Assembly (NCBI GenBank): GCA_947494035.1
Contig: CANLTN010000007.1
Location: forward strand, 124,001-188,000
Direction: 5' to 3'
Source: Pseudovibrio sp947494035
GTDB lineage: Bacteria > Pseudomonadota > Alphaproteobacteria > Rhizobiales > Stappiaceae
Length of the DNA stretch: 64,000 nucleotides
The position numbers and the translations under genes were made by a program. Under the pieces are notes generated by a model, which was not told the DNA's origin, did not search any database, and saw only the letters and a list, made by a program, of their open reading frames with translations. Each line of letters opens with the position of its first letter. Position 1 is the stretch's first letter. Of this stretch, positions 35,601 through 43,201 are shown one piece after another.

Positions 35601-37406
35601 GCGAATCTTTTCCAGATCAGCGTTGGTGAGGATCGGCTGGCGGACTTCCAGACGCTTGGAGGTTGATAGACCTTTCAGGTCAAACAAGTTTGGACGCGGC
35701 CCGATGAAGGACACGAGGCTCATCACCAGTTCTTCGCGGATCGGATCGATTGGCGGGTTGGTCACCTGCGCAAAGTTCTGCTTGAAGTAGGTATACAGAA
35801 GTTTGGATTTGTCAGAGAGTACGGACACTGGTGTGTCAGTTCCCATGGAACCCAGAGCTTCCTGACCAACTGTTGCCATTGGCTGCATGAGAAGCTTGAT
35901 GTCTTCCTGCGTGTAGCCAAAAGCCTGCTGGCGGTCGAGAAGAGTTTCACCAGCAACCGGCGCGCGTTCACGCACGGGCTGTAGATCTTCAAGAACCATC
36001 TGCGTGCGGTGCAGCCAGTCTTTGTATGGGTTGGCGGTAGAGAGCTGGCGCTTAATGTCCTCGTCGGAAATAATGCGGCCTTCTTCCAGATCGATCAGAA
36101 GCATCTTGCCTGGCTGGAGACGCCATTTTTGAACGATCTTCTCTTCAGGAATATCCAGAACGCCAACCTCAGAAGACATGATAACGAAATCGTCGTCTGT
36201 TACGATGTAGCGGGCAGGGCGCAGACCGTTACGGTCAAGAGTCGCACCGATCTGGCGACCATCAGTAAAGGCAACCGCTGCAGGTCCGTCCCATGGTTCC
36301 ATGATCGAGGCATGGTACTGGTAGAAGGAGCGGCGGTTTTCGTCCATCAACGGATTGCCAGCCCAAGCTTCAGGGATCAGCATCATAGCTGCATGTGCAA
36401 GGGAATAGCCGCCGGTTGTGAGGAATTCCAAGGCGTTATCGAAGCAGGCGGTGTCAGACTGACCTTCGTAAGAAATTGGCCAGAGCTTGTTAATGTCGTC
36501 GCCGAACGCAGGAGACGATACAGATGCCTGACGGGCGGCCATCCAGTTGACGTTGCCGCGCAAGGTGTTGATTTCACCGTTGTGTGCGACCATGCGGTAT
36601 GGGTGAGCCAGATCCCAGGATGGGAAGGTGTTGGTTGAGAAGCGCTGGTGGACCAATGCCAGAGCAGAGACATAGCGCTCGTCACGCAGGTCATCGTAGT
36701 AGGCGCCAAGCTGGTAAGCGAGGAACATGCCTTTATAAACGATTGTGCGGCTGGAGAATGAAACGATGTAGAAGCCTTTTTCTACTGCGTCGGATTTCTC
36801 GCGCACTACGTTGGAGATGACCTTGCGCAGAATAAAGAGGCGGCGCTCTAGAATATCGCCATCGGTGTTGTCAGGTAGTGTTACGAACAGTTGGCGGGAG
36901 ACCGGTTCGGTCGCTGCAATATCCGGAGCTTTTGACAAAGAAGAGTTGTCGACCGGAACATCACGCCAGCCTAATACTTCAAGACCTTCCTCGGAAACAC
37001 ATTCAGTAACGATGCTTTCGCACTGTTCGCGGAGCTTTTTGTCTTGAGGGAGGAAGAAGAATGCGACGCCGTATTGGTCAGCGTCTGGAAGATCAAATCC
37101 AATCTTCGCACAGTCTTCTTTAAATAACTCGTGTGGGATCTGGGTCAGCATCCCTGCGCCGTCGCCCATTAATGGGTCGGCGCCTACTGCGCCACGGTGT
37201 GTCAGGTTTTCAACGATCTGCAGGCCGCTTTGTACCACATGGTGAGATTTTGCGCCTTTGAGGTTCGCAATAAAGCCAACGCCACATGCGTCGTGTTCTT
37301 TGGCTGGATTGTAAAGCCCCTCAGTGGCAGCAGTGCGGAGTTTTTCCGTAACGGTGCCTTTTGTGGTAGCACGGGTTTTTATAGTTTCCCCTCCACTCAT
37401 ATGCAT
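32700..37406 (-). CDS. gltB: Glutamate synthase (NADPH) large subunit
   Basis: This enzyme of about 1568 aa makes two glutamates from glutamine and 2-oxoglutarate. The N-terminal class II amidotransferase begins after a propeptide at the catalytic cysteine of EHDACGVGFIANLKG (about Cys41 from the chosen start). The central and FMN-binding synthase domains include GEGGEEAERFNPLPDGS and VSGYDGGTGASPLTS. The 3Fe-4S cysteines lie in CLMMRKCHLNTCPVGIATQD, and a C-terminal GXGXG beta-helix follows (GGRIIVRPP; MTGGVVVVIG). I place the start at 37406 because AAGGAGG lies 7 bases upstream; the frame stays open 23 codons further. Confidence 0.95.
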   Translation of the reverse strand: MHMSGGETIKTRATTKGTVTEKLRTAATEGLYNPAKEHDACGVGFIANLKGAKSHHVVQSGLQIVENLTHRGAVGADPLMGDGAGMLTQIPHELFKEDCAKIGFDLPDADQYGVAFFFLPQDKKLREQCESIVTECVSEEGLEVLGWRDVPVDNSSLSKAPDIAATEPVSRQLFVTLPDNTDGDILERRLFILRKVISNVVREKSDAVEKGFYIVSFSSRTIVYKGMFLAYQLGAYYDDLRDERYVSALALVHQRFSTNTFPSWDLAHPYRMVAHNGEINTLRGNVNWMAARQASVSSPAFGDDINKLWPISYEGQSDTACFDNALEFLTTGGYSLAHAAMMLIPEAWAGNPLMDENRRSFYQYHASIMEPWDGPAAVAFTDGRQIGATLDRNGLRPARYIVTDDDFVIMSSEVGVLDIPEEKIVQKWRLQPGKMLLIDLEEGRIISDEDIKRQLSTANPYKDWLHRTQMVLEDLQPVRERAPVAGETLLDRQQAFGYTQEDIKLLMQPMATVGQEALGSMGTDTPVSVLSDKSKLLYTYFKQNFAQVTNPPIDPIREELVMSLVSFIGPRPNLFDLKGLSTSKRLEVRQPILTNADLEKIRAIGDIADNQFQTKTLDITYSSEKGTEGMEAALERLCARAEKAVHGGYNIIILSDRVISRARIAIPALLATAAVHNYLIRKGLRTSVGLVVETGEAREVHHFCVLAGYGAEAINPYLAFETIRSMHSEGNFPEEVDEHEVVSRYIKAINKGILKVMSKMGISTYQSYCGAQIFDAVGLNSTFIKKYFFGTATTIEGIGLKEVAEETVLRHRDAFDDIPILRRSLDVGGDYAYRTRGENHMWTPDSIATLQHAVRNNLPEKYLEFAKEVNESSGRFTIRGMFRVKSAEEMGRTPISIDEVESAEDIVKRFSTGAMSFGSISREAHTSLAIAMNKIGGKSNTGEGGEEAERFNPLPDGSPNPMRSAIKQVASGRFGVTTEYLVNSDMIQIKVAQGAKPGEGGQLPGHKVDAVIAKTRHSTPGVGLISPPPHHDIYSIEDLAQLIYDLKNVNPVADISVKLVSEVGVGTVAAGVAKARADHITVSGYDGGTGASPLTSLKHAGSPWEMGLAETQQTLVLNGLRSRVALQVDGGLRTGRDVLIGALLGADEYGFSTAPLIAAGCLMMRKCHLNTCPVGIATQDPVLRKRFRGTPEHVINYFFYVAEELRSLMAELGIKKLDEIIGRSDMLDKEPAINHWKSQGLDFSRIFYRPEATQDESRWSQLQEHPINDILDRELIKKAAPALENKEKVSFPAQIKSVDRSVGAMLSGQIAKRYGAKGLKDDTIHISMTGTAGQAFGAFVVKGVTIDLAGDANDYVGKGLAGGRIIVRPPENTRIVPENSIIVGNTVLYGATSGEVYFRGVAGERFAVRNSGATAVVEGVGDHGCEYMTGGVVVVIGQTGRNFAAGMSGGVAYVLDEDETFNSRCNLAMVDIQPVQEEDDLLEKLHHHGGDIEYKGRVDLSADMTRHDDERLRLILENHVKYTGSTKAADILANWEVWRPKFVKVMPVEYRRALQEMKAARLGLAAAE

Positions 37407-38103
37407 CGTGTTTCCTCCTTGTTCTGCCATTTTGGCCTCACTTTCACTCATCTCAATGTGACCGGCAAAGGTCACTTCCTCGTTCGGGTCGCGCGGATGT
37501 CTTCCTCGCGGCTCGTTCGAAGCCCCGGCACGGCTTGCCCCGGATCTGTCGAATGAAGCACGGCCTCTGTGTTGTAGGGCCGCCCATTCGGAGTTTCCTC
37601 CGATTTATCTTACCCCTTTGGCGCATGCATTGCGATATGTCCGCAGAGCACACATTTGGGGGAGAATGTGGCGGCGTTGGGAACGCGCCTACATTCTTCT
37701 TGTTTGCGTTGCTTGGATCTCTGAGGTGGATCAGCTGGAAGGTGTATTCCAAGTCACCATCAACGCGTACGGGATAATAAGGACAGCACTCCTGTCCTTT
37801 TCCGCTTCGCGAACATGCCAGATTTAAAGAGGTAGAGCAAGAGCATTTCAGGAAGTCTTTATTCCTATTCTTTTAATTTTATTAGGCCGTTTGTCGCATT
37901 GCCACCTAAAACTCAATTTAGATGCAATAATATTTCAACTATTCACGATCCTGTGAGGGCGATGACCAGAATTTGTTGATTTAATCGCGTGCGAATAACA
38001 GGCCTTTGATTTCCCATTGATCGTTTTGTTTGCCAAAACTATCTGCAGGGGTGGGCCAAATCTATAGAGCACATCGTCGAATTTCAATTTGAGGAGTTTT
38101 GAA
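37407..38103. other. 697-bp divergent region between gltB and the bufferin operon
   Basis: No gene is supported here. The gltB side carries, on the minus strand, a CGGAG-GAAA-CTCCG hairpin (near 37596-37609) in the probable leader. AAGGACAG (37779-37786) and CTGTCCTT (37792-37799) form a hairpin followed by TT, read on the plus strand. The last 250 bases are AT-rich and contain the bufferin promoter, with GAGGAG (38091-38096) as its ribosome-binding site. I could not find a convincing ECF-sigma -35 element. Confidence 0.4.
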
Positions 38104-38397
38104 ATGTCTCAGAAAATGTTTTCTGCTGCTGTTCTGGCAACTGCTGTTACTGCTGCTGTCGCTGGTGCGAACATCAGCGTTGCTCAAGCTGCTGCTAAAG
38201 AAAAGTGCTACGGTGTTTCTCTTGCTGGGGAGAACGACTGCAAAGCCGGCGCTGGCACAACATGCGCTGGTACATCCACTGTTGATTATCAGGGCAATGC
38301 CTGGACACTCGTACCAGCTGGCACCTGCGAGAGCATGGAACTTCCTGGCGACCGGAAAGGCTCTTTGACTGAACTTACCCGCGATCTACCAAGTTAA
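38104..38397 (+). CDS. bufA1: Bufferin-1 precursor (DUF2282)
   Basis: This 97-aa RiPP precursor has a Sec-type signal peptide (MSQKMFSAAVLATAVTAAVA, cleavage near AQAAA) and a core with four cysteines at residues 35, 46, 54 and 75 (KCYGVSLAGENDCKAG; TTCAGTS; PAGTC). This is the DUF2282/BufA1 pattern. In characterised bufferins the MNIO enzyme converts core cysteines to thiooxazoles, and the exported product sequesters copper. ATG 38104 is chosen because GAGGAG lies 7 bases upstream. bufB1, bufC1 and a DoxX gene follow in the same direction. The product chemistry here is inferred from the family. Confidence 0.9.
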   Translation: MSQKMFSAAVLATAVTAAVAGANISVAQAAAKEKCYGVSLAGENDCKAGAGTTCAGTSTVDYQGNAWTLVPAGTCESMELPGDRKGSLTELTRDLPS

Positions 38398-38424
38398 GCT
38401 CTTTAACAAACATTCTACCGCGCT

Positions 38425-38453
38425 GCACCGGGGCGGGTTGTTCCCTCCGGTGC
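38425..38453 (+). terminator. Intra-operon hairpin between bufA1 and bufB1
   Basis: GCACCGG (38425-38431) pairs with CCGGTGC (38447-38453); there is no long T run. It probably stabilises the bufA1 message end or attenuates, giving excess precursor over enzyme. Confidence 0.5.
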
Positions 38454-38492
38454 TTCGTTAAGAAGCTGGCTGCCAAAAGATGGGGTGCGGAT

Positions 38493-39395
38493 ATGGTTGC
38501 ACAACGGGTCAATGCAAAACTACCTGCACGAGGTGGCGTCGGCTTAAAGGCTGATCACTACCGTACCATTCTCAATGACAAGCCTGATTTGGGCTTCTTC
38601 GAGGTTCACGCGGAGAACTACATGGGTGCTGGTGGACCTCCACATGGCTACCTTGAAGCGATCCGCCTGGATTATCCTCTTTCTGTTCATGGTGTCGGCC
38701 TGTCCATCGGCGGTGCGGATCCACTGAACAAAAATCACCTTGCCCGGGTAAGAGGCGTTGTTGACCGGTATGATCCGGGGCTCTTTAGCGAGCATCTGGC
38801 TTGGTCAACGCATGATGCCGAGTATTTCAATGACCTTCTGCAGTTACCTTATACAGATGCGACTTTGCAGCAGGTTGTTGAGCATATTGATGAAGTTCAG
38901 ACTTACCTTGGCCGCCAAATGTTGCTTGAAAATCCAAGTGCTTATGTGTTTTTCAAAGAGAGCACCTACGACGAAACCGAGTTTCTTCGTGAAATTGTGA
39001 AGCGGACTGGCTGCGGGTTGCTGCTGGACGTGAACAATATTTTTGTTTCAGCGACGAACTCCGGTGGGTCACCTGAAGACTATATCGACCGGTTTCCTGT
39101 TGAGCATGTTCATGAAATCCATCTTGGTGGACATGCTCCCGAAACCGATGAGGCGGGGTATCCCCTTCTTATCGACGCACATGATCGCAAAGTTGCTGAT
39201 CCTGTGTGGGCACTCTATGCGCGGACGATGGATCGGACGGGGCCTCTACCCACACTTATTGAGTGGGATGCAAACGTTCCTAGTTGGGAGATACTGTCAT
39301 ATGAAGCCGCGCAAGCTGATGTGGTGATTCAATCTCACATCAAGGCGCATGCAGAAGCTTCAGCAGAGCGGGGTGACCATGTCTCAGGTGACTGA
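38493..39395 (+). CDS. bufB1: Bufferin-modifying multinuclear iron oxidative enzyme (MNIO, DUF692)
   Basis: This 300-aa TIM-barrel protein of the DUF692/UPF0276 family corresponds to MNIO enzymes such as MbnB and BufB, which use two or three iron ions and O2 to modify precursor cysteines. Conserved metal-site segments are FFEVHAENYMG, LSVHGVGLSIGG, LFSEHLAWS, LLLDVNNIFV, HVHEIHLGGH and LIEWDANVPSW. The ATG follows 95 bases after bufA1. The gene end overlaps the bufC1 start by 17 bases, implying translational coupling. Confidence 0.92.
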   Translation: MVAQRVNAKLPARGGVGLKADHYRTILNDKPDLGFFEVHAENYMGAGGPPHGYLEAIRLDYPLSVHGVGLSIGGADPLNKNHLARVRGVVDRYDPGLFSEHLAWSTHDAEYFNDLLQLPYTDATLQQVVEHIDEVQTYLGRQMLLENPSAYVFFKESTYDETEFLREIVKRTGCGLLLDVNNIFVSATNSGGSPEDYIDRFPVEHVHEIHLGGHAPETDEAGYPLLIDAHDRKVADPVWALYARTMDRTGPLPTLIEWDANVPSWEILSYEAAQADVVIQSHIKAHAEASAERGDHVSGD

Positions 39396-40215
39396 TAGCA
39401 CTCAGGAAAACGTTACATTGAAAGGGCTTGGCGTTTCTTTGCAAGATTCTCAGTCGAACCTGCAAGGTTTTGACAGATTTTCTGATGGACTGATGAACCC
39501 TGACGTACCTGTGCCTGATGGTGTTGTTGGTCGCGATGGGCGTCCATCCGAGAAGCGTTATGGCGTCTACCGCAATAACGTCATGGCAAGTTTGATTGAC
39601 GCATTAGCTGCCAATTTTCCAGCGGTACATGATTTGGTCGGGCGTGACTACTTCCGGGCGCTGGCTGCAGAGTTCATTCGCCAACATCCGCCGGAGCAAC
39701 CTGTTCTGAGCGAGTTTGGCGGCGACTTCTCCGAGTTCATCAGCACCTTTCCTCCGCTTGCAAACTATTCTTATCTGAAGGATGTGGCTGGGATGGAATG
39801 GGCGTGGTTACGTGTGTATCACGGTGCAGATGCAACACCTGTTGCACCGGATGTTCTGACATCCATTGATCCTGCACACCTTGGGAATGCGGTGTTTACG
39901 CCTATTCCTGCACATAGACTGATCTATTCCCGTTTTCCGCTCAGCAAGATTTGGAAGCAGACACGCTCGGATCAGGTGGAAGGCTTTACGCCGGAAACTG
40001 ATCAAGCGATTTTGATTTGTCGCCCGGATATGGACGTGACACTGACCGGATTGCCTCAGGACGTGGCAGCATTCGCCGATTTGTTGTTTTTCGGCAAGAC
40101 ATTGGGTGAAGCTGCTGAAGCGGTTGTGTCAGCTTACGAAGATTTTGACCTGTCACAGGCATTGGGCAGCCTGCTGGGAGCGGGTGTTTTTGCGTGTGTC
40201 GACGTCAAAGACTAA
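39379..40215 (+). CDS. bufC1: Bufferin maturation partner (DUF2063, BufC family)
   Basis: This protein of about 278 aa has the N-terminal DUF2063 domain (about 15-125; RYGVYRNNVMASLIDALAAN and VHDLVGRDYFRALAAEFIRQ), which acts as the precursor-recognition partner of DUF692 enzymes in characterised systems. A second domain (about 150-275) resembles the RRE/C-terminal part of such partners. ATG 39379 is preferred over the frame start at 39349 because of the GAGCGGGG site before it. It is tightly coupled to bufB1 and followed by a DoxX gene. Confidence 0.9.
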   Translation: MSQVTDSTQENVTLKGLGVSLQDSQSNLQGFDRFSDGLMNPDVPVPDGVVGRDGRPSEKRYGVYRNNVMASLIDALAANFPAVHDLVGRDYFRALAAEFIRQHPPEQPVLSEFGGDFSEFISTFPPLANYSYLKDVAGMEWAWLRVYHGADATPVAPDVLTSIDPAHLGNAVFTPIPAHRLIYSRFPLSKIWKQTRSDQVEGFTPETDQAILICRPDMDVTLTGLPQDVAAFADLLFFGKTLGEAAEAVVSAYEDFDLSQALGSLLGAGVFACVDVKD

Positions 40216-40283
40216 AATTGGTTGCAAGGTGTCCGGGCGGTGAGGCTCTTGCATGTGGTTGGAAGCACCAAAGGGGGGAACCT

Positions 40284-40880
40284 ATGAGAATGCTTGTAAA
40301 TCTGTATCAAGGTATATTTGGTTGGCTGGAACGGGTGACAGACGGCTGGTTTCTCGGTCTGACCGCGCGGTTCCTTTTTGCGGGCATTCTATTCATGTAC
40401 TTTTGGAAATCCGCCATGACCAAATTGGGGGATGGTTTCTTTGGTTTCTTGTTTCCTAGCGCTGGTGCTTATGCGCAGATTTTGCCGCAGATCACTGAAG
40501 CAGCTAGCTACGATGTCTCGCAGATCCCATTTTTCCCATATGGCCTGATCGTTCTGCTTGGAATGTGGGCTGAGATCATCATTCCTATTTTGATTGTTTT
40601 GGGCTTGTTCACACGAGCTGCGAGTATCGGTTTTATTGGCTTTGTGATTGTCATGTCTGTTGTGGATGTGGTTGGGCACGGTGTTGGTGCGGCAACAATC
40701 GGGGCGTTTTTTGACGGTAATCCGTCTTCAATGATTGTCGATCAGCGGTCCCTTTGGATCTTCCTTGCTATTGTACTTGTGATCCGCGGTCCTGGCGTAT
40801 TTTCTCTGGATTGGGTGCTGGGCAAATGGTGGGGTGTTCAGCAGGGTGGTGGTGTTGCAGGTGCCAAGAGCCCTTCGTAA
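40284..40880 (+). CDS. DoxX family membrane protein of the bufferin operon
   Basis: This 198-aa inner-membrane protein has four membrane helices (about 20-45, 85-105, 110-130, 150-170). It has the DoxX features RFLFAGILFMYFWKSAMTK and GLIVLLGMWAEIIIPILIVL. The ATG is preceded by AAGGGGGG. DoxX genes are the usual fourth member of these operons (gigD in the gold-induced operon of Caulobacter); a redox or export-linked role is suspected but unproven. A terminator lies 46 bases downstream, defining a four-gene unit. Confidence 0.87.
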   Translation: MRMLVNLYQGIFGWLERVTDGWFLGLTARFLFAGILFMYFWKSAMTKLGDGFFGFLFPSAGAYAQILPQITEAASYDVSQIPFFPYGLIVLLGMWAEIIIPILIVLGLFTRAASIGFIGFVIVMSVVDVVGHGVGAATIGAFFDGNPSSMIVDQRSLWIFLAIVLVIRGPGVFSLDWVLGKWWGVQQGGGVAGAKSPS

Positions 40881-40925
40881 GGCTCCTATCAAGAGCTAAC
40901 CAAGCTGCCAGCTTTCCTACATATC

Positions 40926-40962
40926 AAAGAGCGTATCACAAATGCGGTGCTGCGCTCTTTTT
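40926..40962 (+). terminator. Terminator of the bufferin operon
   Basis: AAAGAGCG (40926-40933) pairs with CGCTCTTT (40953-40960) and is followed by further T residues. Confidence 0.8.
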
Positions 40963-41014
40963 CGTTTTCTTACAAATGGCTTGAGTTTCCTCGGTTTATT
41001 GCTATTCAAGCCCT

Positions 41015-42052
41015 ATGATTTTTGCGAGTGATAACTGGGCAGGTGCGACGAGTGCAGTAATGACAGCTCTCTCGAACCACACAGGCGGCTTTGCCACCGC
41101 TTACGGGGTTGATCCTTTGAGCCGCGCTATTGAGCAGCAGTTCAATGATCTCTTTGAAAAAGAAGTTGCTGTGTTTCTGGTTTCGACCGGTACTGCGGCC
41201 AATTCTCTGGCGCTTGCGACCTATGCTAAGCCCGGTGGGGCAGTGTTCTGCCATGAAGATGCGCACATCAATATAGATGAGTGTCATGCGCCAGAGTTCT
41301 TTACCGGCGGTAATAAGCTGATCGGAATCGGCGGAGAACACGGCAAACTTACGCCTGACGCTCTGCGTACCGCTATGAACAAAGTACCCGACAACAATCC
41401 CATGCATGGTCGTCCTGCTGCGGTCTCCATTTCTCAGGTGACCGAGTATGGTACCATCTACCAGCTGGATGAGATTCAGGCGCTGGCGGATGTAGCGCAT
41501 TCCCGCAATGTGCCATTGCATATGGATGGTGCCCGCTTTGCGAACGCATTGGTGTCGCTGGATGTTTCTCCGGCTGAGATGACATGGAAATCCGGTGTGG
41601 ACGTGCTGTCCTTCGGTGGTACCAAGAATGGGTGCTGGTGTGCAGAAGCTGTTGTCTTCTTCAATCCGGAAGAGGCTGAGGGTTTTGAGTATCTAAGGAA
41701 ACGTGCAGCACAGGTCTTCTCTAAAGCGCGCTTTATTTCTGCACAGTTTGAGGGCTACCTAAACGATGGCAACTGGTTGGCAACTGCTCGCCATGCCAAC
41801 GAGATGTGCATGCGCCTTGCCAATGGGATGCGTGATATTGACGGTGTGCGGCTACCAATTAAGCCAGAGGCAAACGAGCTGTTCCCGGTCTTCACCAAGG
41901 CACAGGCTGCGCGTTTGCAGGCTGCGGGTGCGAAATTCTATGAGGTTCCTGCGGATTTTGTTTCCGAGGACGAAGTATTCCTTCGCCTTGTGACATGCTT
42001 TGCTACCACGCCTGAACAGGTCGACGAGTTCCTGACGCATCTGCGTGGGTAG
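41015..42052 (+). CDS. ltaE: Low-specificity L-threonine aldolase
   Basis: This 345-aa PLP enzyme cleaves L-threonine or allo-threonine to glycine and acetaldehyde. The fold-type I signatures are visible: FLVSTGTAANSLALATYAKP, CHEDAHINIDECHAPEFFTG, HMDGARFANALVSLD, and the PLP lysine in DVLSFGGTKNGCWCAEA. The length fits the bacterial family. A small overlap with SHMT function is common in these enzymes. It is a single gene transcribed after the bufferin terminator. Confidence 0.93.
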   Translation: MIFASDNWAGATSAVMTALSNHTGGFATAYGVDPLSRAIEQQFNDLFEKEVAVFLVSTGTAANSLALATYAKPGGAVFCHEDAHINIDECHAPEFFTGGNKLIGIGGEHGKLTPDALRTAMNKVPDNNPMHGRPAAVSISQVTEYGTIYQLDEIQALADVAHSRNVPLHMDGARFANALVSLDVSPAEMTWKSGVDVLSFGGTKNGCWCAEAVVFFNPEEAEGFEYLRKRAAQVFSKARFISAQFEGYLNDGNWLATARHANEMCMRLANGMRDIDGVRLPIKPEANELFPVFTKAQAARLQAAGAKFYEVPADFVSEDEVFLRLVTCFATTPEQVDEFLTHLRG

Positions 42053-42149
42053 CTATGTCAAATTGCCTGCATCTCGATTGCGTCAGATGATTGTAGTGTG
42101 GGTGTCTCTTTAGCGCGATGATCGAAGATTACATATCTTATTGAAGGGC

Positions 42150-42379
42150 GCATAAAAGAACGCCCCGCTGGGGCAAGCGGGGCGTTGATTGTGTCTGGCC
42201 TTAATCGGGGGGAGAGATAGCCAGACAGATCCGCATGGGAGTAGTGCGGAGGAGGAACCTGTTGATTTGAGGAGGATTGGTTGGCAGGGGCGTACCAACC
42301 AATCTTTGAGAGATTTTCCAGAATGTTACAAGGGGGGCACTCGCGAGGTCGGGAGTTTGGGGGGAAGGTCCTCGCGAGG
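42150..42379 (-). ncRNA. Structured RNA candidate 3' of hsp20 with C-rich (anti-Shine-Dalgarno) loops
   Basis: On the minus strand the 240 bases after the hsp20 stop fold into five successive stems. They are CTCGCGAG/CTCGCGAG (42378-42371 with 42347-42340), ATTGGTTGG/CCAACCAAT (42303-42295 with 42284-42276), CCGCA/TGCGG (42249-42245 with 42235-42231), TGTCTGGC/GCCAGACA (42227-42220 with 42199-42192), and a terminator AACGCCCCGCT/AGCGGGGCGTT (42186-42176 with 42169-42159) followed by TTCTTTT. The first four loops contain C-runs (CTTCCCCCC, CGCCCC, CTCCC, CTCTCCCCCC), and two linkers read TCCTCCTC and TCCTCCTCC. This suits an mRNA-binding sRNA or a processed 3' UTR. An independent promoter is not certain. 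Confidence 0.5.
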
Positions 42380-42390
42380 GCAGTCGGTTA

Positions 42391-42855
42391 TTAGTGAGCT
42401 ACTGTTTCGCCTTCAATCTGCTTCGGTTCTTTTTTGTCTCCTGCTGTGATGTTGATTTTGCGTGGCTTCATTGCCTCAGGAATTTCTCTGATGAGGTCAA
42501 TGTGGAGCAGTCCATGCTCCAGGCTTGCGCCAATCACTTTCACATATTCCGCGATTTGGAAGTGGCGTTCAAAAGCGCGGGAGGCGATGCCGCGATAAAG
42601 AACTTCCTTTTCGTCGCCTTCAGGCTTTTTCTCGCCGGAAACAGTCAAGACATGCTCTTTTGCTTCAATCGTCAGTTCATCTTCCTTGAAACCAGCGACT
42701 GCCATGGAGATGCGGTAGGCGCTCTCTCCTGTGCGCTCAATGTTATAGGGAGGATAAGCTGATCCCTGCTGTTCCGTTCCTGCATCCAGCATGGAGAAAA
42801 GACGGTCGAAACCAACAGTAGAACGGTAGAGGGGAGTAAGATCGAAATGACGCAT
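42391..42855 (-). CDS. Small heat-shock protein Hsp20 (IbpA-like)
   Basis: This 154-aa holdase chaperone has an alpha-crystallin domain (about residues 35-130; YPPYNIERTGESAYRISMAV, DELTIEAKEHVLTVSGEKK, YRGIASRAFERHFQ, LEHGLLHIDLIREIPEAMKP) and short flanking arms. The GLLHIDL...IPE portion is the conserved beta-8/9 strand region, and the closing KPRKINI carries the IxI-type motif. Expression appears to be heat-regulated at two levels: a sigma-32-type promoter at 43020-43048 and a ROSE-like thermometer covering the ribosome-binding site. It is one of the class A Hsp20s usual in Hyphomicrobiales. Confidence 0.94.
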   Translation of the reverse strand: MRHFDLTPLYRSTVGFDRLFSMLDAGTEQQGSAYPPYNIERTGESAYRISMAVAGFKEDELTIEAKEHVLTVSGEKKPEGDEKEVLYRGIASRAFERHFQIAEYVKVIGASLEHGLLHIDLIREIPEAMKPRKINITAGDKKEPKQIEGETVAH

Positions 42856-42920
42856 TTTATTTGTCCTCTTTTACGTGACCTTCTGGTCATATGAGCAACG
42901 TTCACCATTCGCCGCAAAAC
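42856..42920 (-). promoter_or_regulatory. ROSE-like RNA thermometer in the hsp20 leader
   Basis: On the minus strand GTTGCTC (42899-42893) can pair with GAGGAC (42868-42863), which includes the AGGA ribosome-binding site, leaving one bulged G, exactly the UUGCU/AGGA geometry of ROSE elements. The intervening bases form an inner TGACC/GGTCA hairpin (42889-42885 with 42880-42876). A further CCGC/GCGG hairpin lies upstream. AGGA is 8 bases before the ATG. Confidence 0.65.
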
Positions 42921-43019
42921 GCGCGGACGATGAAATTTTCCTTTTGCTTACAGTGCCTTCCCATCATTGGCGAAGGTTCTAAGCGGTGACAGACCCACTC
43001 TGTGGCGCCTGTGATTTTG

Positions 43020-43048
43020 AGATAGGAATAGCTCAAATAAGTTTCAAG
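43020..43048 (-). promoter_or_regulatory. RpoH (sigma-32-type) promoter of hsp20
   Basis: Read on the minus strand, CTTG (43048-43045), 18 bases, CCTATCT (43026-43020) matches the alphaproteobacterial heat-shock consensus CTTG-N17/18-CYTATNT. It implies a leader of roughly 155 bases containing the ROSE-like hairpins. Confidence 0.6.
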
Positions 43049-43201
43049 AGCGATTTTTCAAAATACGTGTTTTTGTATTGTGGCGCTCTGTGTTCTCAAG
43101 ATTAACAGAACCTGAACAGGAGCTTCTGATCCCGTACATCCACGGCTTGTTAGGTTCATCTTGTGTTTAGGCAACCTCGATTGCCAAGAAGGAGAAAACA
43201 G

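Noticed and set aside
37840..37860. Second copy of the AGAGC palindromic repeat
   Set aside because: Only AGAGCATTTC is shared; the rest of the element and its inverted end are missing.
38050..38090. ECF-sigma (SigF-type) promoter for the bufferin operon
   Set aside because: A CGTCGAA -10-like element occurs at 38075-38081, but nothing resembling the GTAACC -35 box lies 16 bases upstream.
42159..42186. Terminator for the plus-strand ltaE gene
   Set aside because: The T-run lies on the minus-strand side (TTCTTTT), so the hairpin is read as ending the minus-strand transcript after hsp20, although it might work both ways.
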